64,000 bases of DNA from the NCBI RefSeq assembly GCF_040581485.1, contig NC_090130.1, positions 2,418,001 to 2,482,000 of the forward strand, written 5' to 3'. Source of the stretch: Linepithema humile. Its lineage: Eukaryota; Arthropoda; Insecta; Hymenoptera; Formicidae. Both the position numbers and the translations under genes were made by a program. Positions 26,337-38,450 of the stretch are shown in pieces. Every line of letters starts with the position of its first letter. The stretch's first letter is position 1. Below the pieces are notes generated by a model. That model was not told where the DNA came from, made no database searches, and saw only the letters and a program-made list of their open reading frames with translations.

Positions 26337-26406
26337 CTTCTTACTTTTTTACGCGATTCCGGCATAAGAGCCTTCTTACTTTTTTACGCGATTCCGGCAT
26401 AAGAGC
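26337..26406. repeat. Perfect tandem duplication of a 35-bp unit
   Basis: Positions 26,337-26,371 and 26,372-26,406 are identical, each containing TTACTTTTTTACGCGATTCC. The absence of any mismatch suggests a recent duplication or an assembly artefact. It lies about 410 bp upstream of the homeodomain exon acceptor. Confidence 0.95.
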
Positions 26407-26815
26407 CTGTCGATCAAAAGGTATAATTAATTGAATAACATAATATTTTATCGCGAAGAAAAAAAACTAAAGCTCAAATGTAAAAAAAAATTAATAGCAA
26501 CATGTTTCTTTTTCTTCGAGGTGTTCCTTTTCTTATCTACATATGAAATAATTTTTCTTATATAAATTTATTAAATAATCATTGTGTGTTTGCTAGTACA
26601 AAATGAACCTTTTTTTCTTAAAATTTCTCTTGTTACAGTAAGTTTCTTACTATTTGGAAAATTAAATCGTATCAATCGTAAAATCGCGAGCGGTTGAATA
26701 TCGGGGAAATGTTACAAGAAGAAGTGTTAGGTTTTAGTTTAATTTTATTTTTAGTTTGTACACGAGCAGTGATGAGGATTCTGAAAGTTGATGTTAGGGT
26801 GGTGCATGTTCGCAG

Positions 26816-27039
26816 ACCTCTCGCCATTGGGTGATAAAAGCAGCAGCCTCGTCGACGAGCTCGGCGGCGGTGGCGGCGGTTCCCTCAGGAACGGCAAGGG
26901 CAAGAAGATGAGGAAACCAAGGACGATCTACAGCAGCCTGCAATTGCAGCAGCTCAACAGGCGGTTCCAGAGAACGCAGTACCTCGCGCTACCGGAAAGA
27001 GCGGAGCTCGCGGCCAGCCTCGGACTCACGCAAACACAG
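26816..27039 (+). CDS. Dll: Distal-less homeobox protein, homeodomain exon (partial homeodomain)
   Basis: The exon completes D164 and encodes residues 165-238 when numbered from ATG 19,298. A serine/glycine linker with six consecutive glycines precedes GKGKKMRKPRTIYSSLQLQQ, the diagnostic Dll/Dlx homeodomain entry. Homeodomain position 1 is M195; R5, Y8, L16, F20, R31, L40 and Q44 are all present and typical of the family. The exon stops after Q44 at a GTCAGT donor (phase 0), the conserved Dll/Dlx intron position between residues 44 and 45. The second half of recognition helix 3, including W48, F49, Q50 and N51, must therefore come from a downstream exon that is not in this window. Without splicing the frame reads into intron and stops at 27,058-27,060. 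This assignment is firm. Confidence 0.97.
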
Positions 27040-28058
27040 GTCAGTTCTGTCGAGTTTTAAGAGTAAATAAACTAGTACACTATAGCGCAAGTTTTTCACG
27101 CCACAACACACAACGATAAATAGCTCTTATCTCGTGCAATTCGCGATGGAATGGCATAAATTATGATATGATGACAAGACGAACATGTAAAGCGTTTCAA
27201 ACATCGCTTATTTGCGTAAATTACTCAGTTTCTAGATATTCGAATGATGTTAGTATTGACGCGACAATAATTATTGACGTTTATTGGATAAGTTACGTTT
27301 TATATAATTTTTAATATTTTAATTGAAAATATTAAAAAACTCTTGAAAACTCTTATTAGAATATTCAGAGTATTTATCGTGATGTGTGCTGAAATAAAAA
27401 CTACAATGCAATACGTATTGTATGATTTTTAAAAAGGAAATTTTTCTTCGTACGCATTTCGCCTAGAACTTATCTGAGTTTTAGTTCGCATAGTATCGCG
27501 TTAGTAATACGTTTCCAACACAGAATGATAAAATGTTTGCGACGTTTTCACGAGCAAAACAGGTTTTTCGCTCCCGATATGCCTTATCAAGAAATATATC
27601 AAATGGAAAAAGACCCTTCGAAGTCGTGTAAACGAGTGAATTCTGCCGGTCTCAAACGAGTGAACAACAACGCGTCGTATGGAAGCCGGTTATGCCTTGT
27701 TAATTACGGGGATCTCTCGCATCATAATTAGAATTCCTCATTACTCGCGTCATAATTAAAATTCTGATTTTATCGAAACGACATTGTGACGCTTCTTTTC
27801 GCGACGGACGGATCGCGCGGATGGATCCAGTTGCATACTCGGTCTCAGGGTAACAGGAACCTCGATAAACGGCATCTGTCAGCATTATCGGCACAAATGA
27901 CTTTACTAAATCACCGATTCGCCACGCCCTGGACATCGGGGATAGGGTTGCCGCCAGTGTCCAGTGCTGCCGAGTGAGGGAAAGAGAACGAAAGAGACAA
28001 GTTTGCGGACTAACGAGGCGGCCATAAATTTTCCCCCGGCGATCGCGCGCGAGTTTTG

Positions 28059-28078
28059 CGCGCGGAGCTTTCCGCGCG
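28059..28078. repeat. Perfect 8-bp GC-rich hairpin
   Basis: CGCGCGGA at 28,059-28,066 and TCCGCGCG at 28,071-28,078 are perfect inverted repeats around a 4-nt GCTT loop, within a CpG-rich patch of Dll intron 2. Confidence 0.6.
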
Positions 28079-28912
28079 GCTTCACGCGCGCACACCGGCG
28101 AAAGATTTTCCGCCAATTATCCGTCGCGCGGTTTCCAATTAACGATTTATTAGGAAGAGCGAGCTACATAATCGGAGAGCGGATAATTGGATCTGATCTT
28201 GTCCGTTAAAGATTTCTTAAAGCATGACGATTTATTGACGAAAAATCCGAGGCTAATTGCGACGATTTCGCGACGGACAATCCGAATTGTGCTCGGATGG
28301 ACACGCATATCGCATTGCCGATTTATTAGCAAGTGACTTCACTAAACTCAACCGCCTAAATGCTTTTTCGCGATCAATTTGCGGTCTGATGGGATTACAA
28401 GTTTCTTCATGCGAAATTATGTGTTTCATTGACTGATGCGAGACGAGATGGGGCAATTTTCGCGGTTGCTCTTTGTGCATTCCTCACCCCTCGAAGAAGC
28501 GTATGAACGTCATGGCGCGTATGGCGCAGCGCGTAACTGCGTATCGCGTAATCACGGGATAACTGGCTGTCGTAGCTGGTTGATGTCGTTGCAGGGGGTC
28601 CCGGACCGGATAATTTCATTAGTCGGAGCACCGCGGGAGTTGTTCTCCCCCCCGTGAGCGCGATGAATCGAGCGCGATGCAACCTGATGAGCGGCCGGCG
28701 TCGAGTTGTTTAGTAAACATTGCCGTTCGGAATCAACAGTAGCCGCGATTAGAAGCGGAAAATTAAATCATGACTTGTCTGCGCAAATTATTTGTTACAT
28801 TCTTCACGACTCCATCAAGGCACCTCGCTCATTTAATCCCTTTGACAAATTTAAATTGATGGACACGAAAATATGTAGCATATATTCAATATCATAAGAG
28901 TTAAGTATCGAG

Positions 28913-28933
28913 TTTTTTTTTTTTTTTTTTTTT
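28913..28933. repeat. Homopolymer T21
   Basis: Uninterrupted run of 21 T. It could be the poly(A) tail of a minus-strand retroposed sequence, but no flanking retroposon body or target-site duplication was recognised, so a plain homopolymer is the safer call. Confidence 0.85.
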
Positions 28934-29049
28934 ACGCGACATTAAAAATCTGTAAAAAGCAATTGAATTTTACACTAGACACTAAACGGTGAACTTTCTT
29001 TAGGCTTCTGGAAAGAAAAAAAAAAAATAGAGAGAGTGACTTACATCTT

Positions 29050-30080
29050 TGGCAGACATCTCCGCGCCAACGTAACGCAGAATGTTCGCCGCGCGCGATC
29101 GGTGCAGCTCTTCAGCAGGCACCGTGCATAATCCGTAATCGCCCAATCAAGGCGTTCGACCAAGCGCCTCTGCCTCTGCACTCTTGGCCCTGCTACCGTC
29201 GTGCGCTGGCTTTCTTGTCATCGCCACCAACATGGCGCCTTAGCCTTCAGACTCTTCCATCTTCTCCTCTTCCCTCCGTTCCCTCCTCACCGCGCCGCGC
29301 TACGACAGCCTCGTCGGTTCCCCCCCGGCGGTCTCCCCTCGCATTTCCCCACCGGCTCTCCCCATTCTCCTCCTCCTCTTCCTCTTTTCCTTCGGCCTCA
29401 GATGAGCAAGAGAGAAAGAGCGGCGGGAAGGGGGGAAAGGAGGAGCGGTGAGGATCGAGGTGAGGCCACGCATCTCTTTTTCTCTCCGAGGCTTCAATTT
29501 GAGGACGTGGTAGCGTTCGTGCCGCCGGTGTACACGAGATACGCGAGGGGGGTCCGCGGGGGTCAGAGGGGAGCCGAGGGACGAGAATGGTGGGGAACGA
29601 GAAGGGGGGAAAAGGGGGAAAGGAACAGGGAGTACTTGCACACGCGAAGTACACGAGCACACGCTCCCGCTCGCTCGCGCAGATGTATACATAGGGACGT
29701 GGGCACCAACACGCCCGTCTGCGTTCCTGCCACGTACCTTGGGCGTGGTGCTTCCTTTTTCTTCCTCCTCGCCGCGGCTAACGTGCCCGATCTCTCCTCA
29801 TTGGCCCCGGGAATGCGAACACGTCGAAGCGAGATTCGAAAGTCGCGGGAGGGAAGCGCGTGTACACGACGTGAATTCGAAATCCGGGTGCGCATCCCGT
29901 CGGGATGCCGGGTTAGCATCCTCTCGGAGCTTTTGCGATTTCGGAGGAGAAGGGGACTAGTCGATTCGGGAGCTCACGGACGAGGCGCGACGCCGCGCGC
30001 GCAAAACGTGAGCGAAAAGAACGACGGGCGCCGTCTATTTCGCATCTCGCGTTTTCTCGCGACGACATTTTTATATTGAA
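29050..30080. other. GC/CpG-rich island in Dll intron 2
   Basis: A GC-rich, pyrimidine-skewed (29,230-29,400) then purine-skewed (29,400-29,640) island. Several frames on both strands stay open across it. The longest plus-strand frame (29,201-30,079) opens at a GTG; its first ATG is internal, and its translation is arginine/proline-rich with no family motif. It may be a regulatory island or an unrecognised transcript start. Confidence 0.4.
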
Positions 30081-33000
30081 TTTTCGAATGAAAATAAATT
30101 ATGCATCGGCAAGCTGGCGCGAATCGCGTTCAAGGTCCCCGGCGATCTAACCGCCGTCACGTAGTTGGTTAGCACGCGATACAGCTTCGCGGAAAAGCGC
30201 CGCCGCACACAACATCATCGAAAACGCCGCTCATGCAGTAGATGAACGCGCGGGTAACTATTATTCATGCATGAATGCGTCCGCGAACACGAGTAGTGTA
30301 CGCCGACCGCTACCGTTCATCGTTGTCTCGGTGTTGAAATATTCGTGCAAGAACATAGGAAAGGGGGAAAAAAAATATTAATAAATCGATATGGCAAAAA
30401 GGTTGTGGAATGTGTAAAGTACATGAAACTATGCAAGTCAGATTTTCAGGGAGAAAAAGTGTGACGAATTAGCCTAGTTTACACGTCAGTCTTATTTAGG
30501 TTTCCTTTGAATCGTTACTATTGATACCGTGCGATTAAAGCAATTAGCGTCATTCGCTCGGAAAGTAAGTGCTTGAGTATTTGCATCTGTTCAATTTCTA
30601 ATTATAGAATTGCTGCTTCAACGTGCATCAACACTCTATTAATTTGCACATTTTCAAAGAACTTGCGAAGAGTTACAAATCTCAGAGATGTATATATCTG
30701 TCCGATTCAAACGATTCTTAAGAAGAATCGATTTTTAATTTCGAGTGATTTAAAATCAAACTGTGTCACCGCTTCGCAAAATTTTTTCACGACAACCAAT
30801 TCCCAATCGACCGCATAAAAACTTGCTAAACACGCTGCAGCGAGTAACCACGTGAACATGCGAGACAAGAAACGGCGTTCAGAGAACCTCTAACGCCGAT
30901 CGTATCCATCTCGAGGGAGCGAAAGAGAGAAGCGGATTAGCCCAGATCACGTTCTTAAGATCCTATCCACTCTCCCGACCAGTCCTCCGTATCTCATTCT
31001 CCCACCCGGCTAAAATCATTACGCGGTTTTTCTCCCTTTTTCCGGCTACCGCCGTAACGCCGACTTGCGAAACGCTCCGTCGTCCTCGTCTTCGTGGCAG
31101 ACGTCGATTCGCCGATAAACCGGGCCTGTGTCTCCGTTCCGTATACCTTTCCCTCGTCCACCTTTTCCCGCGCATTTATCAGCGTCCATTTATCTGCCTA
31201 TCACTGCGGTCGCTGTGTACACGCGCGCGCACATACACCGACGGCCCGTAAGCCTTTCGTTCCGTTATCAGACCAGATGTGTTAGATAACAGGCATAGTT
31301 TCTCGCCGGGGAACAATGAATCGGATAATTAATCACGGACGTATGGTGTATCGGATCATGGGGGTCACCGCCGGCCCTGCGATAAATCGTTGAGTTTATG
31401 AAAGTGTTATTTATTGAATAAAATGTGGCAGATACGAGACGCTCGGATCATTTATTCTGAATAGGAGAGACTGGCGATGTCGCTCCGTATCTCGATACAC
31501 TTTAAATTCATTCTCCCAGATTTTCTCAGATCGGACATAAATGAAAATTAAGTGTCGAAAGTCTATGATATTCGAGCGAAATGAAGAATAAATATGTCAA
31601 AGTGCCTTCAAATTCGAAAAATTTGCATAATTTGTAAATATAAATTTGTACGTAACGAAAAAGTTGAAATGCGCAACGAGTAGAAAAAGAACGTGATAGC
31701 TTAGTGAAAATTTATACAGTTTATCGATGATCAGTTAGCGGTTCTTTCGTGCCGTTATTAGAGCAGATACAGGAGATAGTAGAATCAATTTCTCGTCGTG
31801 GAACAATGAGCAAGGTAATTGATGACTCTTCGTCGGCCGCATAAATAGTCGAACGAGAAGTCGGTGCCGAAAGAATATCGGAAATTTGAATAAATTCTTT
31901 CTTCGATGCTATATATAGAGGACGGCGGTTCCGCAGGGGCTGCGACTCGTGTGCAGCTATAAGTTAATTGGCTGCCTAATTAATTAAGCGTTTTAATAAA
32001 GTAAGTGTCGACAGCTCCGCGCATAAGTGCGAAATCATTGAAGCCGCATGGGAATTCAGACTCGCCCGGCAGAAATCGATAAGAGCGGAGAGCAATTTCG
32101 TTATTTAATGGCTTTTCGGAACTTGTAAAAAACTTGGAAAAATTCGACGAAACATAATGCACTTCACATCACCATGTAAACTTTTTAATCGAGATTTCAC
32201 GAAGTTCGGCGAAAGGTCTGACTGCGTGTTTGACGCGACGTGAAGTTCACCGTGAAAACCAGCCGCTTTCGGTGAAGTTAATTAAAACACTTTCCTGTTT
32301 GCGCCGCGCATCTGTAAAGTTATTTAGAAGGGAACAGGTTGAATATATCGTGGAAAGTACATTTGAATAGCAACAAATAAATGAAGTAGGATATAGATAA
32401 TTATGAATATTTATCAACGCACATCAACGTAAAAAAGTAACTCAAATCTCATTAGTAATTGAAATTTTCATAATTGGAAAACTCGATTTATTGCCGATAT
32501 TGGAGAGTCATAATTCTACTTGATCGGTCTTTATGACATGTTGAGAGAAAATATATCAATCCTGCAATATTTTTTATCAATGTATTAGCCGCACTTTTTA
32601 CGCGTACTTCGTTTAACCGTATTCGCGAGCCTTGGCCCAGAGTAATAAATCTATTTCTTCTTTTTTCTCTTCATATATCTCTCTCAATCTCTTCGTACTC
32701 TAGCCGACTAACCGGCATTGATCTCGCTTATCGCGATATTATCTCATCGGCGGGCTCGTGCGTGTCAAGATAGGGATGTGTCCATCGCGCGCGATCAGCT
32801 TCTGCCGTGCGTCAGGCACGCACAGGTCCGTGTGTCAGTCCGCCTCTGCCATTTATCGATGTGTACAATAAAACATACAAGTTCGACCGACATGTCACTA
32901 TCGGCTTGTATCTGTCGATCGCCGGCCACTGAGTACAAATGGGAAAGTTTCGCGGAGCACGCGATCCTTATACGCGATACAACTTATTATTCCGACGACT

Positions 33001-33247
33001 CGCGTGTATACGAGCGCGCACGCATTTACGTGTACGTCACGATTTTAACGGATTTCTTCAGCGAGTTCCCTCGCTGAGGAGCGTTTCTGTCGAGTTTCGT
33101 ACATCTTTCGCGTGTGACGCCGAACAGACTCGCAAATACTTGACGTGCACTCGCGATGGTGAATTTTTTTTACGGACGCATTAGACTGTTTTGATGGATA
33201 TCCTTCGACAGTTTTCTGCCTCGCGCCGCTCGGCGATGAAAGATCGC

Positions 33248-33283
33248 GGCGACGGCTTTGCCGATGGCGACGGCTTTGCCGAT
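33248..33283. repeat. Perfect tandem duplication of an 18-bp unit plus partial third copy
   Basis: The unit GGCGACGGCTTTGCCGAT occurs at 33,248-33,265 and 33,266-33,283, followed by the first part of a third copy. A unit length of 18 keeps any frame open across it, which explains the repeated peptide units translated from it. No gene is supported. Confidence 0.9.
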
Positions 33284-34431
33284 GGCGACCGATGCAACTT
33301 TCCCCCGTATCTGAGGAAGCCTAACACGTCGCGCGATTGACGTTTCCGTTGTTTAACAGAACCGTCGCTGCCGGTACACTTCCACTTATGCCTTTCTTCG
33401 GTCATTAGATAGTTAGCGGCGTGCATGCGTATATCTCGTGAAATACATGATTGCGTCTCTTTGCACAAATCGCCGAGGAATACGTTACACGAATAGTAAA
33501 ATTCTGATATAATAAATTCCCGTGAGAATTAAAAGATTTCGAGGACAACAGAGACATTATAATTTTTATTAAATTTTCCACGCTGCAATATTTTTTTAAT
33601 CTACTTGATTATTCGCTTTAAATTTAATTAAATTTTATTATGAATGAGGTGAAAAATTAATGCTGAATTCTAATTTGCATTGCGACAGAGAACTGTTTAT
33701 CGATCCGTTTGATTGATTTTCTCAGAAATCGTGTGCATTAATTTCTTGCGGTGGCGTACTGAGAAACTTCCGTTTCGAAGTAGCGTTTCGCCTCGGGACA
33801 ATGACTTATCGACTCCCGGCTACCGTACGGCGATATTTTTCGCGCGCCCATACATTGCTCATACGCGATTGGACACAGGGAAAACATATTTGCAGCCATT
33901 TTTTTAGATCGTTATCGGGGATCCGGTATTGCCGGTTCTTTTTTTCTAAGTCAATATGAAATCTCCGGGACATTTCGCGCGTGTCATTCACGTCTGACGC
34001 AAGCACAATGTGCGATACTAGGCTGATTTCTTACGCGATAATAATTAATAGCGTCAAACACAGCGTGAACCGCAAGAATTCGCCAAAGCCGCGTCGAATC
34101 GTAATTACATCGACGACAACACGTGCGTTGCGAAGGAATTATCCTTGGCTTGCATCCAGCGATATCTATTAACCGCGAAACTATAGGCAATGCCTTTGCC
34201 GCCCGCTCGGCAGCAAGTTTTTCTAACTTTTATCATTTTCTGTCGCTTTCGTCTTCCTAGACGACAGGGTTTATTGATTATTTTTCTAATCTACCGGAGA
34301 CAATGGAGAGAGGCGAGTCACGACCGGTATATTCAACGGAAGGCTCTGTCAACCTGTCAACGCGCGTTCATCGCGGCCGCGATGCTGTAGTCTCTTTCGC
34401 CCGCGCGCTTCAACTTGTTGCTAAGAATTGC

Positions 34432-34435
<4 letters not shown>

Positions 34436-34472
<37 letters not shown>
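34436..34472. repeat. GA dinucleotide microsatellite
   Basis: Near-perfect GA run of about 37 bases in Dll intron 2. It is a candidate GAGA-factor binding tract by sequence only. Confidence 0.9.
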
Positions 34473-34475
<3 letters not shown>

Positions 34476-35529
34476 GGCGAAATTGATATTTGAACGTTAC
34501 AGAAATATATAATCATCGCGAGACTATTTCTTGCGACGAGAAATTCATCGCAAATTTACGACAAAAACTTATATATTTCGACAAAAAATCATAATTTTAA
34601 CTCTCTCGTATTAAAATTCCGGATTTGACACGAACGCTGGGGAACGTTACTTCAACTGGTGGAAACTCCACGTGACAGCGGGATATTATCTGCCGCGGAG
34701 AAAGGAAAAGAGACCGTGCGGAGTACCGGAAACTCGTCCCTTTTTTTTTTTCCTCCGTTCGCGACGTAGCGGCGTCTCATCTTGGCTGTATCTCCTCGTG
34801 ACGTTTCTCCGCCGTGCAAACGGAGGCTAATAATTATTTTCACGCACTGACTCGTGTACGTATCCATCGTTCGTGGGACGATGGCGTGCATCGCGATACC
34901 TCCCACGGCGCTTCGAATGCCAATAATTATACAGTTCGACGTTTGCAGAAACAACGCGGCGAGTCGCGATTCCGTTACACGTTGGACTCGGAGCGAAACG
35001 ATCGCACGCGAAAAAAAAAGGGCGGAATCAAAGGGTTTCTCGCGGATCGCGATTTCTTCGACACGACTCGCGCGTCTCTCCGAACGCGATTCGTGCCTCT
35101 TTCTTTGCTACTCTTTGCCGGCCGCGTTAGTTTTCTTCCACACGAAGCCGTCTAGAGATACATGCAACGGATCGTTATGCCTCTTAATGACATGTGTTCC
35201 GTTGAAATTATGGCACCTAACACCGCACGCATTTAAGCGCGATACAGTCGCGGCGCTGCACGTGAAGCGTATGCTGGTCGGTAATAAAATTGAGTTTAAC
35301 AAATAAAGGGGTCATTAGTGTAATAAAATTTTGTACGGAGTAGAAGGATGAACTTTGAAGAATTTGTATTCCTAACGTATCAAGCCGATTGCAACGTAGA
35401 TGCGTGTCTCAAAACATATACATTTCTTCGAGACAGTGTCGAATTGAGAAAGTTTTTTTTTTTCCCCCCCGAATGGTTACTTTTAATTCCACGAAATATT
35501 TCGAATATTCGCGATAACTGCACGGCGAG

Positions 35530-38450
35530 GAATCGTCCTTGAGGAGAATCACGTCGGCAAGTTCCTCGAGAAGAGAACCACGGTCGAGCGTAGAAGAATT
35601 CGCGCAAAACAGGCTCGAGGGGTTTCTGAGCGGCGGCAGCGCGCGGCCTTCCTGCCTCCCTCGTGCGAGGAATCCCTTCGCGGCGTCGAGAACCCTCTGC
35701 CCCGCCGTGCCCCGCCCGCCCGGCTCCCCGTACTTCCCCGCCGTCGAGAGATCTTTCAGGAAGATCACCGGCGGCGCACGCTGCGCTTCGTTCGGTGCTG
35801 GCTCGCACCTGACTTGGCCAACGCTGACGCCGCGGCCCGGTATCGCGAATGATGCCGGCAACATCGTTGAATACCGCCGCGCGACGGCGGATCTGCCGGT
35901 GCGGAGAGCAAGATAGAGGAGAGAGAAAGAGAGTGGGTGGTGAAGAAGAAATAAGGGTGGGAGGGGGGGGGGGCAGCACCCTTCGCGGGGCGGTAGGAAC
36001 GGGTCAGCCGCGCCAAAGCCAGCTTGTTGAAGTGCATGCACACACGCTCGCTCGCTCGCTCGCGCGCGCACACACACGCACGCATTATTTCAATGTTGGC
36101 AGTAATGCCTGTTATTAAGCGATGATAATGATTGGTATTATCGCGGGTTGGGAGCAGGACTGGTAGCAGCGGATATAAATCATCGTTACTTCCTCTCCTC
36201 GCTGGCAGCGCCCGGGCTCCGCCGCGGCGCCGCGCACTCGCCTCTCCATGCCAAGAAGCTGTAAATAACCCCGACGAGTCGCGCTGACGTTCGCACCAGC
36301 CAGGAAGCGATTCCCGGACGATCTTCCCCGACGATCGGTCCGCGCGACGCCACGCTGGCCCGGTTTTCCGCGGAACGAGGTGCAACGTCGGCAACGGCCC
36401 CGGCGGCGGAAGCCGGTCGCGGCTTCCGCTTCGAGACACGCACATCGTTACCGCTCGTACATCATCCTCGTATTAGCGGACAGCGTATACGCGGCATCGA
36501 ACGCTCCGTGTCATTGCGTTACGAAGAGCGCGCCTGGAACGTCACAGACCTTCCTCCGATTCTTTCTCTCTCTCCTTCTGCGTTTCTTTTTCTCGGCTGT
36601 AAATCACGGATCAACCGACCGTAAAAACCACCCCGAGTTCCCACAACGAGACCGAACGGTTCCATCGGAACGCTTTCTCGTTCCGCCGCGTCTCCCGCGA
36701 AGCGTCACGCGATCTATCGGTACTCGCGATCGTCCCCGGCCGAGTTCCGGCGCGTCCGCCGTCGATCGCGAGGATGAGCAACGACGATTCTCACGAATAT
36801 TCGCGCCGGCGGACACGCCGATCGGTACGCCGCGTTTCGGTTTCCTTTCCACTCTTTCCCTCCCTTTTCCTCCATCACCTCCTCCTTCCTTCCATTTCGC
36901 CCGTAAATCATCGTTCGGCGCCGACGATCGAATTCACGATACCCGCGTCCCTCGATTCCTAGAACGACGATGAGCGCGAGGAGAGAGCGCGCCGTCAGAA
37001 ACGTGTGCGTCCACGCCTGCGATCCTCCTTGATTCTCTGCGCGTGTGCGTGCACCATGCACGACTCGTCTAGGTTTAGGTTTTAGATTTAGGTGGCTCTC
37101 GCTGGAAGGGCCGCTTTTACGCGTGTACGTAACCCTAACGGTAAGGTCGACGCCGGCGGAGCAGCGGGGCGCAGGCGGACGGCGGGGAAGAAGCGGCGAG
37201 GCACGCCCACGCGTATCTCGATCTAATAAATCCAACATTTCGCCGGTAAATCCGAACCCTCTCTCGTACCAGTCGTGCACGGCCGTGGAGAAGATGGGGT
37301 GGGCCGAGGGTGGGCAGCGGGAGGAAAGACGCGCGGCCGTCTCATCCGACAGTACCTTGTCGTGACGATCTTTAATTTTTGCCTCGACTTGTGGATTTTT
37401 TATTGGCGAGCCTCGGCGAACGCGCGCGTCCGCCGCTGCGAGGAATATTATCTATCCTCGTTAGAGCTTTATTCCGATACGTGTCACGCGCCGTATCTTT
37501 TCAAATATCTCCCCTGTTTATTGCCTCTCGTAAATAAGTCCCTTAATTGCGCCTCTCCGTGAAAACATGAAGAACGAATCCCGGACGGCGCCGTCTTTCA
37601 ACGACACGCGGATCCGCAATTCGACGTAAACATTTCAGTCAAACTTCCCGATGAGTATAAACGTGATCACGGTAATTACATTTCACTTTGAACTCTCCGC
37701 GCGCCACGGTCCAGTGTGACTAGTTTATTATCCCATATCTCGTCCCTATCGAGGGAGAGAAACGCCACGCGGTTACCGTCTCACGACGCAGTAAATCCGC
37801 TTTGCGATAATTACAACCTTTCGACCGCGGCGCGCGGCCGGCCGCAACAATGTCGTGTGGAGCTTTCTGTTTGCTTTAGCTGCGTCTTAAATACTTGCGA
37901 CGAGCGCGAGACCCACCAGGACGATAGCGCGACCGCTCGCTCTTTTCAAACGGAAACTCGAAGCGTGCGGAGAGCCGGCGGAGAGAGAGAGTCGCTCTCG
38001 TGATACGAAAACTATAATTTGCCGGGATTTCTCTATTCCCTTGTTGCCGAAGAGAACGTCGCCGCGACCTGCACGAGGCCCGGCACGTTCGCGCTACTTT
38101 ATTATACGAGCGATGCGAATTCCGCGTAGAGCTGATTACGAATCGCGGGACCGAAGGACTCTTGCGGCGGGGATCCATCGGCCGCGCGAGTAGATAACGA
38201 GGCGTCCCAGTTCGAAACTCTCTCGGCGCTTCGCACGCGAGCGTCCGTCCGCCCGTCCGTCCGTCCGTCCGTCCGTCCGGCCGTGGTATCGAACGGGTAT
38301 CACCTCGCGCGCTCGCTTCCACGACTTCGTGGAAACACGAGGAAAGAAGGCACGAGAGTCCGGAGAAGGCGTAAGAAGGAGCTTCGTGTCGGGATCGGTG
38401 GGAAACGCCGCGGTGGAGCCTTAACGACGGCGTAACGATCGAATTATGTG
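35530..38450. other. Long GC/CpG-rich island in Dll intron 2
   Basis: The largest GC-rich island of the window. Open frames of about 190-240 codons occur in several registers of both strands (for example minus-strand 35,409-36,077 and 37,876-38,598), as expected when stop codons are scarce. No frame shows a recognisable domain. It contains a G run (35,963-35,973), a GCTC tetranucleotide array (about 36,045-36,062) and a CCGT array (38,242-38,280). It may be an intronic regulatory island or alternative promoter; unproven. Confidence 0.4.
38242..38280. repeat. CCGT tetranucleotide repeat
   Basis: Roughly nine units of CCGT with one interruption. It is a simple repeat within the long GC-rich island. 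Confidence 0.9.

Larger units (their letters stand above)
19788..26815 (+). other. Dll: Dll intron 1 (7,028 bp)
   Basis: The intron starts GTGAGT and ends CGCAG just before the exon that carries the homeodomain. Joining the two exons restores the conserved PPKD-D-L-S-P junction seen in insect Dll proteins. The interior holds no recognisable coding exon. It includes AT-rich blocks (22,800-23,300 and 24,100-24,400), overlapping hairpins at 24,743-24,777 and 25,043-25,079, a CT tract at 26,071-26,101 and a perfect 35-bp tandem duplication at 26,337-26,406. The pyrimidine tract before the acceptor is weak, interrupted by several upstream AG dinucleotides, one of which (26,796-26,797) would also splice in frame. 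Confidence 0.85.

Noticed and set aside
27525..27731. ATG-initiated 68-residue frame shortly after the homeodomain exon
   Set aside because: It does not match the expected Dll continuation (V-K-I-W-F-Q-N), and no known family or splice signals support it.
28913..28933. T21, A21 and T22 homopolymers as retroposon tails
   Set aside because: No retroposon body, internal promoter boxes or flanking duplications could be recognised around any of the three (also 39,824-39,844 and 45,662-45,683).
29201..30079. 292-codon open frame on the plus strand
   Set aside because: It opens at GTG, its first ATG is far inside, and its composition is arginine/proline low-complexity from a GC-rich island. Other frames are open over the same DNA and no motif is recognisable.
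35409..36445. Overlapping minus-strand frames of about 199-226 codons
   Set aside because: Three registers are open at once in GC-rich DNA, with serine/leucine and proline runs from simple repeats and no family signature.
36380..36973. 197-codon plus-strand frame
   Set aside because: It overlaps open frames on the other strand in the same GC-rich island. No domain is recognisable and codon use reflects only base composition.
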